This document shows positions 15,363 through 22,563 of a stretch of DNA of 40,016 bases, one piece after another (the first letter of the stretch is position 1; each line of letters begins with the position of its first letter). Made by a program: the position numbers and the translations under genes. The stretch lies in NCBI RefSeq assembly GCF_019042215.1, contig NZ_JAHQCS010000090.1, forward strand, positions 1 through 40,016. The letters run 5' to 3'. Source of the DNA: Evansella tamaricis (GTDB lineage: Bacteria > Bacillota > Bacilli > Bacillales > Salisediminibacteriaceae). Below the pieces are notes generated by a model that did no database searches, had not been told where the DNA came from, and saw nothing but the letters and a program-made list of their open reading frames with translations.

Positions 15363-16277
15363 TTGAAAAAAGCGATCTTATTTATACTTATGGCATTTGT
15401 ACTACTAATCGTGACTGCATGTGGGGAAGGTGGGGATACTATTGCCCAGTCATCCGAGGACAGTATAGAGGAATTGGAAGAACAGAATGAACGAGATGAG
15501 GAAGCGGAGGAATCGGCGGAGGAAGAACCGGCTGAAGCCATTCGTTTATTATCGGAAGAAGAGGTAGTAGAATTACTGCTGACTGCCGAAACAACGGTTT
15601 ACGGGGAGTTTGAAAACAATATAATCCGTGATGAAACAGGGATTCCAACGCATCCGCACGAGTATGAGTCAAGTTATGAGGAATTAAGTCTGTCTTTTGG
15701 TGACTACTTTACAAAAGAGTACGAGGAGCGGATGTTTTTACATTACTATAACGATCCGGAATCCTACAGTTCATTCCCATACTATTTCCCAATGCTCTCG
15801 GAAATGGGTGGCGTTGTTGAAATGGAAGTGAATGCCGATGAAACTGAAATAAAAATCAGCCTAGAAAGAAACATTTTTATGCAAGATGAACTCATTATTT
15901 ATACCATTATTCTAACTGAACAGGGCTGGAGAATTTCTGATATTGGTTTGGAAGAAGTTGTCTCAGAAAGTGCCGCTGATGAGTGGGCCGGAGTTTATGT
16001 AGTCGATAATCCCAATTTGCGGGGAGAACTCATCATATACGATGAAACGGAATCGGGCTTTCTTTTCGATGTAGAAGTAGCTTATACCCACGTTGCTTCT
16101 TATGATTATGCCGCGGCAACCAAAGCTGATGCCAATTATGGAGAAACTACAGCAGATGACACAGGATGCTGGTTTTCTTTGGAAAAAGATGGTGATACCA
16201 TTACTCTCATGGGGAATGACTGTTTCTACTATGCCGGAGCAGGAATTGATTTCAATCACAGTTTTACGAGGGAATAA
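15363..16277 (+). CDS. Lipoprotein, function unknown
   Basis: TTG 15363 is preferred over the upstream frame start (15294) because AGAGGAGG (15347-15354) lies 8 nt before it and the resulting 304-aa protein begins with a proper lipoprotein signal, MKKAILFILM...LIVTAC (C20). A very acidic Glu-rich linker (about 28-60) follows, then a mixed alpha/beta domain and a C-terminal module (about 215-304: AGVYVVDNPNLRGELIIYD, CWFSLEKDGDTITLMGNDC). That module resembles the last module of the lipoprotein encoded at 9380. It follows the lectin lipoprotein by 84 nt and may share its transcript. Confidence 0.8.
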   Translation: MKKAILFILMAFVLLIVTACGEGGDTIAQSSEDSIEELEEQNERDEEAEESAEEEPAEAIRLLSEEEVVELLLTAETTVYGEFENNIIRDETGIPTHPHEYESSYEELSLSFGDYFTKEYEERMFLHYYNDPESYSSFPYYFPMLSEMGGVVEMEVNADETEIKISLERNIFMQDELIIYTIILTEQGWRISDIGLEEVVSESAADEWAGVYVVDNPNLRGELIIYDETESGFLFDVEVAYTHVASYDYAAATKADANYGETTADDTGCWFSLEKDGDTITLMGNDCFYYAGAGIDFNHSFTRE

Positions 16278-16531
16278 GAAAATACATGTGTAAAGAGGCT
16301 GTGCAATAGTAGTTGACATAGCTAAAACAATAAGACGAATGTAATATATATTGCACAAAAAACATATCACCCCTATATGTTCTTGGTACATGAGTAACAG
16401 AAGGATATGATGGAGGGTACTGAAAAAGTATCTTACAACTTTTTTAGTGCTCTTTTATTTGTACGGCAATGGCGTCGCTCGTCGCTCGCCTTCACAAAAA
16501 GATTTCGAATGCAAGAAAAGGGAAGAAGAGT

Positions 16532-16834
16532 GGTTCGGTAAGAAGATGGAGCAACTAGTTCCCGAACGGGGAGGGCGAGACGGATTTCGGTAAGAAGTTA
16601 GCAGAAGTTGTTCCCGAACGAGCGGATGGAAGTATGGTTCGGTAAGAAGTTGGCCGAAGTTGTTCCCGAACGCGAGGGAGGAAGTGTGGTTCGGTAAGAA
16701 GATGGCTCAAGTTGTTCCCGAACGGGCTGATGGAGAAGGGTTTCGGTAAGAAGTTGGCTCAACTAGTTCCCGAACGAGATGGACGAGACGGATTTCGGTC
16801 AGAAGATGAAGCAACTTGTTGCCGGATGAGTAAG
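16532..16834. repeat. Six tandem units of 50-54 bp with internal inverted repeats
   Basis: Units start at 16532, 16582, 16636, 16688, 16739 and 16790. Each reads roughly TTCGGTAAGAAG(A/T)TGG, then CAAnTnGTTCCCGAAC, then a purine-rich filler of 13-18 nt (for example GGAGGGCGAGACGGA). GTTCGG at the start and CCGAAC near the end can pair in several units, so each unit could fold as a hairpin. Spacings of 50, 54, 52, 51 and 51 break the reading frame. The last unit is the most degenerate. Confidence 0.85.
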
Positions 16835-16849
16835 TCGAAACGAGATTCG

Positions 16850-16890
16850 ACCACAACCATAACCATAACCATAACCACAACCCAACCACA
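16850..16890. repeat. AACCAT-type hexamer microsatellite
   Basis: The run reads as successive ACCATA/ACCACA hexamers (ACCATAACCATAACCATAAC, then CACAACCCAACCACAAC). It directly follows the last tandem unit by about 15 nt. Such runs are prone to slippage. Confidence 0.75.
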
Positions 16891-17011
16891 ACATGTTTTC
16901 GAAAAAACTATCCAAAGTAACTACACTAGGCGCCAGGGAGTGGATTCCCAGACTGAGGGAGAAATGGAACAGGAGGGGAACATCAAGAAAAATGTATAAA
17001 ATAATAGGAAA

Positions 17012-17034
17012 AAGCGCAGAATCCATCCGCGCTT
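17012..17034 (-). terminator. Terminator of the - strand TIM-barrel gene
   Basis: On the - strand AAGCGC, an 11-nt loop and GCGCTT are followed by a T-run (GCGCTTTTTCC). It lies about 20 nt after the stop codon at 17057. Confidence 0.7.
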
Positions 17035-17056
17035 CTATATATGCATTTCATATAGA

Positions 17057-18025
17057 TTACGTCCACCACATATCCCCGACGGATTCTTTCACCATGACTG
17101 GCATCAGATTTTGAATTGCTTTCGTGAACCCTTCATCAATGGACATTAGTCCGTCTTCATGTTCGATACTAACAACATAATCGTAACCATAGAGGCGGAG
17201 AGCACTTATGATATCAGCCCAGACCTTGGTATCATGACCAAATCCGACGGTACGGAAATACCAAGAGCGGTTTTGCATATAGGAATATGAAGTCATATCA
17301 GTCAAGCCGTTTCGATTCATGTTTGGTTGGTCGATGATTGTGTCTTTGGCATGAAAATGGTGAATGGCATTCTCTCGGCCCAGAATTTTAATTGATTCCA
17401 CAGGATCGATACCTTGCCACCACATATGACTAGGGTCAAGGTTTGCTCCAATTGCCGGTCCACATGCCTCCCGTAACCGAAGTAAGTTGGCTGGGGTATG
17501 AACGGAAAATCCACCGTGGAGTTCCAGTCCAATTTTCACATCATGTTTTTCTGCAAACTGGGCTTTCTCCCTCCAATAGGGGATGATTTTTTCCTCCCAT
17601 TGCCATTTTAGAATTTCCTGATAATCGTTCGGCCATGGAGCTACCGGCCAGTTTGGATATTTGGCATTTTCATGGTCCCCCGGGCAACCGGAGAACGTAT
17701 TGACGACAGGTACTTTTAATAGATTTGCAAGTTGAACTGTTTTATCAAATAATGCATCTGCTTCTTCGGCAATTTTCTTTTGTGGATGAAGGGGGTTGGC
17801 GTGGCAACTTAAAGCGCTTACAATCATCCCTCGCGATGAGATCTTCTCCATGAATTCACTACGCTTTTTCTCGTCCCCTAACAGCTCCTCCACATTACAA
17901 TGGGCATCCCCTGGATACCCCCCTGTACCAAGTTCTACGGCTTCAATTCCTTTCGCAGAAACATGATCTAGCATTTCATCCAGATTTTTATCTGAAAATA
18001 ACACGGTAAAAACACCTAATTTCAC
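17057..18025 (-). CDS. Sugar isomerase/epimerase-like TIM barrel (AP endonuclease 2 / xylose isomerase-like)
   Basis: This 322-aa cytoplasmic enzyme is of the IolE/YcjR type. Likely metal ligands are visible: LELHGGF (Glu), NLDPSHMWWQGIDP (Asp, His), HFHAKD (His) and VSIEHED (Glu). NTFSGCPG and NWPVAPWPNDY are typical of a bacillar subgroup encoded beside Gfo/Idh/MocA dehydrogenases. The start is GTG with AAGGAGGGG upstream. It diverges from the LacI gene, and a LacI-type operator lies just after its -10 box. With the neighbouring dehydrogenases it may act on keto-sugars or glycosides; the substrate is unknown. Confidence 0.85.
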   Translation of the reverse strand: MKLGVFTVLFSDKNLDEMLDHVSAKGIEAVELGTGGYPGDAHCNVEELLGDEKKRSEFMEKISSRGMIVSALSCHANPLHPQKKIAEEADALFDKTVQLANLLKVPVVNTFSGCPGDHENAKYPNWPVAPWPNDYQEILKWQWEEKIIPYWREKAQFAEKHDVKIGLELHGGFSVHTPANLLRLREACGPAIGANLDPSHMWWQGIDPVESIKILGRENAIHHFHAKDTIIDQPNMNRNGLTDMTSYSYMQNRSWYFRTVGFGHDTKVWADIISALRLYGYDYVVSIEHEDGLMSIDEGFTKAIQNLMPVMVKESVGDMWWT

Positions 18026-18049
18026 AGAAACCCCTCCTTAATCAATATA

Positions 18050-18073
18050 TGTAATCCGTTACATAAAATTATA
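18050..18073 (-). promoter_or_regulatory. Promoter -10 and LacI-type operator of the - strand TIM-barrel gene
   Basis: On the - strand TATAAT (18073-18068) is followed after 4 nt by TGTAACGGATTACA (18063-18050), a LacI-family operator half-palindrome TGTAA-N4-TTACA. The same 14-mer occurs on the + strand at 20434. The -35 is weak. Confidence 0.7.
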
Positions 18074-18132
18074 ACACTATTTTTCAAAAAATAATAATAA
18101 AAATTCATGTTCATTAGGATTAAAGTTATATA

Positions 18133-18183
18133 TTGACAAAAAAATTAAATAATTCTACAATTAAAATTGTAATCGATTACAAT
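18133..18183 (+). promoter_or_regulatory. lacI-family gene promoter with perfect 18-bp operator
   Basis: TTGACA (18133-18138), 17-bp spacer, TACAAT (18156-18161), then the perfect palindrome ATTGTAATCGATTACAAT (18166-18183) over the predicted start site. This indicates autorepression by the LacI-family regulator encoded just downstream. Confidence 0.85.
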
Positions 18184-18227
18184 ACTATAACCTTTGGATA
18201 AACTAATAATTGAAAGTGGGAAACATC

Positions 18228-19217
18228 ATGGCCAATATTCAACAAGTGGCACAAAAAGCAGGTGTTTCCGTAGCAACTGTTTCGAGGGTCCTTAACAATA
18301 ATACAACAGTATCTCCGGAAACTAGACTAAGAGTGGAAAATGCGATAAAAGACCTTAATTACGAACCTAGTATGTTAGGACGTAACCTTAGGAACTCAGA
18401 AAGTCGGCTTTTACTTGTCTTGATACCGTCTATCTCTAATCCGTTTTACAGCGAAATAATAAACGGGATTCAGAATACTGCCATAGCAAATAATTACAAC
18501 ATCCTTCTATGTGAAACTGATTCCAATCCAGAACGGGAGAATATTTATTTCAACATGGTTAAAAACAAATTAGCAGACGGCATTATCTCCATGGATCCGG
18601 CAGTGAATATGCAAAAGCTATATGAGTTAGCAGAAAATCATCCGATCATTTTATGCAGTGAGTACGATGAGGGAGGGTCACTTCCATACGTTACGATCGA
18701 TAGTGAGCTTGCAGCGTATCATGCTGTAAAACATTTGATTAAATTAGGGCACAAAAACATTGCGTTAATTAATTCGGATGAAAAGTTTTTATACGCCCGT
18801 CAGCGTCGTGCTGGCTATGAAAAAGCATTAAAAGAGTTCGATATTCCCGTTCATAAAGAGTGGATATACAACACGATCCATGTGGATTTTCAAGATGGAG
18901 TTCAAGCGATGAGGAAGTTGTTCCAATCAAATGAGAGACCGTCCGCTGTCTTCGCTGTCTCTGATACGTTGGCAATCGGGGCATTAAAAGAGATAAATGT
19001 GAGGGGATTAAAGGTTCCAGAAGATATGGCAATTGTGGGGTTTGATAAAATCAATTTTTCCAACATGACGAATCCGACACTGACGACAGTAGCACAGCCA
19101 ATGTATGAGATGGGGTGCGTGGCGGCGGGTATGTTGATGAATTCTATTAAAGGGATTCGAGTGGATAGTATTATCTTAGATCATGAATTGATTATTCGTG
19201 AGTCGACAATGGGATAG
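18228..19217 (+). CDS. LacI-family transcriptional regulator
   Basis: The 329-aa repressor has a standard N-terminal helix-turn-helix (MANIQQVAQKAGVSVATVSRVLN, residues 1-23) with hinge helix near 50-58, and a periplasmic-binding-protein-like sensor domain (LLVLIPSISNPFYSEIINGI; AVFAVSDTLAIGALKEI; DMAIVGFDKINFSNMTNPTLTTVAQP). ATG 18228 matches the family N-terminus; the frame opens earlier at TTG 18210. Its likely operators are found in front of its own gene, the divergent TIM-barrel gene and the 20546 operon, so it probably controls the whole sugar cluster in response to the imported sugar or a derivative. Confidence 0.95.
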   Translation: MANIQQVAQKAGVSVATVSRVLNNNTTVSPETRLRVENAIKDLNYEPSMLGRNLRNSESRLLLVLIPSISNPFYSEIINGIQNTAIANNYNILLCETDSNPERENIYFNMVKNKLADGIISMDPAVNMQKLYELAENHPIILCSEYDEGGSLPYVTIDSELAAYHAVKHLIKLGHKNIALINSDEKFLYARQRRAGYEKALKEFDIPVHKEWIYNTIHVDFQDGVQAMRKLFQSNERPSAVFAVSDTLAIGALKEINVRGLKVPEDMAIVGFDKINFSNMTNPTLTTVAQPMYEMGCVAAGMLMNSIKGIRVDSIILDHELIIRESTMG

Positions 19218-19292
19218 ATAGCTCTTATGTGACTGTCTGTCTGCTTTGTTTTTTTCTAATAAAACTAAAATAAAACGTAAAGGGGGATATTG

Positions 19293-20300
19293 ATGGGAAT
19301 GAAAGTAGGCATCATTGGATGTGGATCGATCACGAAGCATCGTCATGCACCTGAGTATGCAGCAAATCCAAATGTGGATGAAATTATCTTCTTCGACCGC
19401 AATCCAGAAAGGGCGAAGGAACTTGCCTTGGAATTTGGGGGACGTGTGGCGGAAACAGTTGAGGAACTGTATGAAGATCCAGAAATTGTAGCCATAAGTG
19501 ACTGTTCTTCTAATGAAGCACACCATATTAATTCCACAAATGCGCTGTTAAATGGAAAACACGTTTTATGTGAAAAACCATTGGCGATCAATGTGGAGTG
19601 TGCGGAGAAAATCCTTGAGGCTCAAAAGAAATCCGGAAAAAAACTTATGGTTGATCATAATCAAAGGTTCACCAAGGCGCACCAAAAAGCGAAAGATATA
19701 ATCGAAAACAAAGAGTTAGGAGAAGTACTTACTTTTAAAACCTCTTTCGGACATGAAGGACCGGAAAGCTGGGGGGTGGATAAAACAAATGGAACCTGGT
19801 TTTTTAAAAAGGGACGATCCCACTCAGGGGTAGCAGGTGACTTAGGGATTCATAAAATTGATCTGATTCATTTTCTATTAGATGATGAAATCGAAGAAGT
19901 GCGTGCTTTTCATGGTGCGCTAGATAAGTTGGATGAAAATGGTGAACCAATCGAAGTTTGTGATAACGTTGTCTGTGCATTAAAAACAAAAAAAGGCAGA
20001 TTAGGTACCGCGTCCTTTTCTTGGACGTATTATGGAGCAGAAGATAATTCAACAACAATCTACTGTCAAAAGGGTATCATAAAAATTTATCACGACCCGA
20101 AGGATCAACTCATTATTGAAATGAGAGATGGTACAGTTGTGAGATATGATTTGGAGCCTATCCAGACTAACGATAACCAAACGAATAGCGGAGTCATTGA
20201 TTCTTTCATCGACAGCATTATTCATGATAAAGAACCGATGGTGACGGGGGAACAAGCTTTAGCAACTCTTAAAGTCATTGAAAAAATCATAGGAGAGTAG
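19293..20300 (+). CDS. Gfo/Idh/MocA-family NAD(P)-dependent sugar dehydrogenase, copy 1
   Basis: The 335-aa oxidoreductase shows the N-terminal Rossmann fold (VGIIGCGSITKHRH), the CEKPLA motif that binds nicotinamide and substrate, and a GDLGIHKIDL motif with the catalytic His region. It probably oxidises a sugar, cyclitol or glycoside hydroxyl. ATG 19293 is favoured by the AGGGGG run 6 nt upstream; TTG 19290 is too close. It follows the LacI gene by about 75 nt without a clear terminator and is likely co-transcribed. TIM-barrel proteins like those at 17057 and 20546 commonly partner such dehydrogenases in keto-sugar pathways (family knowledge). Confidence 0.9.
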   Translation: MGMKVGIIGCGSITKHRHAPEYAANPNVDEIIFFDRNPERAKELALEFGGRVAETVEELYEDPEIVAISDCSSNEAHHINSTNALLNGKHVLCEKPLAINVECAEKILEAQKKSGKKLMVDHNQRFTKAHQKAKDIIENKELGEVLTFKTSFGHEGPESWGVDKTNGTWFFKKGRSHSGVAGDLGIHKIDLIHFLLDDEIEEVRAFHGALDKLDENGEPIEVCDNVVCALKTKKGRLGTASFSWTYYGAEDNSTTIYCQKGIIKIYHDPKDQLIIEMRDGTVVRYDLEPIQTNDNQTNSGVIDSFIDSIIHDKEPMVTGEQALATLKVIEKIIGE

Positions 20301-20401
20301 CCTGGTTGGTTCGGTTTCAATAATGTAAACCTTGATACACCTGTATATGTAAGACTATTATGTTGAATTTATAAGACTAGTTATCTTCAGCTAAAAAGGA
20401 T

Positions 20402-20447
20402 TTGACTGAATATTATTTTTCTTATACTATGTATGTAACGGATTACA
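20402..20447 (+). promoter_or_regulatory. Promoter and LacI-type operator of the 20546 operon
   Basis: TTGACT (20402-20407), 17-bp spacer, TACTAT (20425-20430), then TGTAACGGATTACA (20434-20447). The operator overlaps the predicted start site, the same layout as in front of the lacI-family gene. Confidence 0.85.
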
Positions 20448-20511
20448 TATAATAGATTAACGATACAGAAGATACCAGTTTATTGCTAGATTTGAATAAC
20501 ATCCACTTAGA

Positions 20512-20525
20512 TGTAATCAATTACA
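20512..20525. promoter_or_regulatory. Second LacI-type operator in the 5' leader
   Basis: TGTAATCAATTACA has 6-bp arms (TGTAAT/ATTACA). It lies about 65 nt after the first operator centre and just upstream of the ribosome binding site, so it could act as a roadblock or support looping. Confidence 0.7.
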
Positions 20526-20545
20526 TGATTGACAGGAGGGATGGT

Positions 20546-21352
20546 ATGTTAAAACAGCTTGCAATTAATTCTAATACGTACCACGGCTTTTCATTAGAGG
20601 ATGCCGTAGTAGGAGCAAGTAAAGCAGGATTTACTCAAATTGAATTAGCAGCTGTGGAAGGTCACACTGCACATGTTTTACCGGAGATGTCGTCTGAACA
20701 ATTGGAAGAAATAAAGTTATTGCTTCAGAACAACGGAATGAAATGTGTAGGAATTGGTGCCCATAGTAATGTCATGACAGAAGAAGGTATAGCCAATCTA
20801 TTAAAAAGCATTGACTTGGCAGTAATATTTAACTGTAAATATATCGTTACTGCAACAGGGGATGCTCACGGGGACAAAGATGTCATAGAAGATGAAAAGG
20901 TGCTGATTGATAATTTAACACCAATCATAGAAAAGTGTGAGAAATTAAATAAGGTACTTGTACTGGAAACACATGGGAATAATTATGCAACTGGCGCATC
21001 CTTAAAAAAACTGGCTAAATTATTAAATTCCAAGGTAAAAATTAATTACGATACAGCAAATGTTATTTTTTACGGCAATATCTTACCTTACGACGATTTG
21101 GAAGCATCAGTAGATTACGTGGAATTCATCCATTTGAAGGATAAACTCGGACCTTTTAATGAGTGGCATTTCCCAGCAATCGGGGATGGAGATCTGGATT
21201 TCCATAAACTGTTTGGAACACTTGAGAAAGCTGACTATAGAGGCCCGATTAGTGTCGAGGTGGAGTTTACACCAGAAGGACCAGCTAATCTGGAAGAGGT
21301 AAATGAAGCAGTACGACGATCCTACAGTTATCTGACAAATATATTCAAATAA
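20546..21352 (+). CDS. Sugar isomerase/epimerase-like TIM barrel
   Basis: The 268-aa xylose-isomerase-like TIM barrel carries the metal-binding pattern: GFTQIELAAVEGH near the N-terminus, LVLETHGNN (Glu), INYDTANVIFYG (Asp), EFIHLKDK (His) and GPISVEVEFT (Glu). ATG 20546 has AGGAGG 6 nt upstream; the longer open frame (20483) would run through a LacI operator and is rejected. It is first in an operon with a Gfo/Idh/MocA dehydrogenase and then an ABC importer, suggesting successive steps on the same imported sugar. Exact reaction unknown. Confidence 0.87.
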   Translation: MLKQLAINSNTYHGFSLEDAVVGASKAGFTQIELAAVEGHTAHVLPEMSSEQLEEIKLLLQNNGMKCVGIGAHSNVMTEEGIANLLKSIDLAVIFNCKYIVTATGDAHGDKDVIEDEKVLIDNLTPIIEKCEKLNKVLVLETHGNNYATGASLKKLAKLLNSKVKINYDTANVIFYGNILPYDDLEASVDYVEFIHLKDKLGPFNEWHFPAIGDGDLDFHKLFGTLEKADYRGPISVEVEFTPEGPANLEEVNEAVRRSYSYLTNIFK

Positions 21353-21414
21353 CTCCCAAGTAAGGCAAGGGATAGAGAAACTGTGCTTCTACAATTGGTT
21401 AGGTGGAGGTAGTC

Positions 21415-22413
21415 ATGAAAAACATTGGGTTAGTTGGGTTGGGGTTTATTGGCAAAACTCATTTGGAAGCGTATAAACAGATTGAAAATGGACAGGTAAC
21501 TGCTATCTGTACCACTGGAGAAGTGTCAGATGAGGAAATAACAAATAACGATAAAGTTTATGTTACTTCCGATTTTGAGAATCTACTATCAGATAAGACT
21601 ATCGACATCATAGATATATGCCTACCTACTTTTTTACATGAAGAGTTTATTATAAAGGCTGCCAATGCCGGAAAACATATCATCTGTGAGAAGCCATTAA
21701 CATTGTCCATGGAATCTGCAGACCGAATTTTGAAAGCGGTTCATCGAAATGGAGTTCATTTATTTGTAGGACACTTGCTAAGGTTTTGGCCAGAATATCA
21801 GATTATAAAGGCTTATAGCGAAACTAATATGCTAGAGGAAATCGAGATCGTTCACGCCAAGCGTCTCGGTCAGTTTCCTAAATGGAGTAAATGGTTTAAA
21901 GATCCGGAAAAAAGCGGTGGTGCGCTCTTTGATCTTCACATCCACGATATTGATTTTGTCTATTATTTACTTGGTGAAGTGGATTCAGTTTCTGCTGTTG
22001 GTTTAAAAAATGAGTATGGTGCATGGGATCACGTGATCACTACCCTTACCTTTAAGAATGGGAGCAAAGCATATGTGGAAGCCTCCCAAAGAATGCCGAC
22101 GGGATATCCATTTACGATGTCATTACGGGCACAAACTCCGGAGAAAGCATTGGATTTTACCATTTCTGCCGGGGAGAATATTGAGAGTGTAGGGGACAGC
22201 ATACACGAACTTATTTACTACTCCGATGGGAAAAAAACGGAGGTTGAAGTGGAACAAAAGGATGCATTTCAAAATGAATTATCGTATTTTGTAAATTGTA
22301 TTGAAAACAATCAAGAAAATCGAATTATCCCCATAAAAGATGTCATGTACATCTTAACGTTATTAAAGAGCATTGAGAAATCTTTAGTAACAGGGGAAAA
22401 AGTTTATATATAG
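21415..22413 (+). CDS. Gfo/Idh/MocA-family NAD(P)-dependent sugar dehydrogenase, copy 2
   Basis: The 332-aa protein has the Rossmann motif GLVGLGFIGKTHL at the N-terminus, CEKPLTLS, and GGALFDLHIHDIDF, the D-x3-H catalytic motif. ATG 21415 is chosen because GGAGG (21405-21409) sits 5 nt upstream and the protein then begins at the Rossmann strand; GTG 21403 is the alternative. It is clearly diverged from the first copy, so the two probably act on different positions or substrates. Confidence 0.9.
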   Translation: MKNIGLVGLGFIGKTHLEAYKQIENGQVTAICTTGEVSDEEITNNDKVYVTSDFENLLSDKTIDIIDICLPTFLHEEFIIKAANAGKHIICEKPLTLSMESADRILKAVHRNGVHLFVGHLLRFWPEYQIIKAYSETNMLEEIEIVHAKRLGQFPKWSKWFKDPEKSGGALFDLHIHDIDFVYYLLGEVDSVSAVGLKNEYGAWDHVITTLTFKNGSKAYVEASQRMPTGYPFTMSLRAQTPEKALDFTISAGENIESVGDSIHELIYYSDGKKTEVEVEQKDAFQNELSYFVNCIENNQENRIIPIKDVMYILTLLKSIEKSLVTGEKVYI

Positions 22414-22426
22414 TATTACGACAAGA

Positions 22427-22441
22427 ATGTAAGCGTTTTCT
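22427..22441. promoter_or_regulatory. cre box (CcpA site) before the ABC transporter
   Basis: ATGTAAGCGTTTTCT matches the cre consensus WTGNAANCGNWNNCW at every defined position. It lies between the dehydrogenase stop and the binding-protein gene, so CcpA could block read-through or control a local promoter (weak candidate TTGGCT 22511, TAGATT 22534). A near-palindrome GTTATTGCCGGCATAAC (22449-22465) follows. Confidence 0.75.
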
Positions 22442-22563
22442 GATGTGTGTTATTGCCGGCATAACCATTACGTTATCCCGTAGGAACAGTAACATGGGAA
22501 GAAATTCAGTTTGGCTTCAAATCTTTACTTTAATAGATTATTAGATTAAACAAGGGGGATTTA

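Larger units (their letters stand above)
16278..17056. other. Long intergenic region rich in repeats
   Basis: About 780 bp with no credible gene. Contents in order: AT-rich sequence, six tandem ~51-bp units (16532-16834), an AACCAT-type hexamer run (16850-16890) and the terminator of the - strand gene (17012-17034). Short open frames across the tandem units shift frame between copies, so I do not call them genes. Confidence 0.65.

Noticed and set aside
16532-16834. Tandem units with apparent repeat-spacer pattern, considered as a CRISPR array
   Set aside because: Repeats are not identical, the variable parts are only 13-18 nt and resemble one another, and no cas genes are present.
16712-16999. 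95-aa open frame across the tandem repeats (FGKKLAQLVPER-type peptide)
   Set aside because: Unit lengths shift the frame between copies, there is no ribosome binding site, and the frame continues through the hexamer run.
20483-20545. Upstream in-frame extension of the 20546 TIM-barrel gene
   Set aside because: It would translate through a LacI operator, and the AGGAGG site clearly serves ATG 20546.
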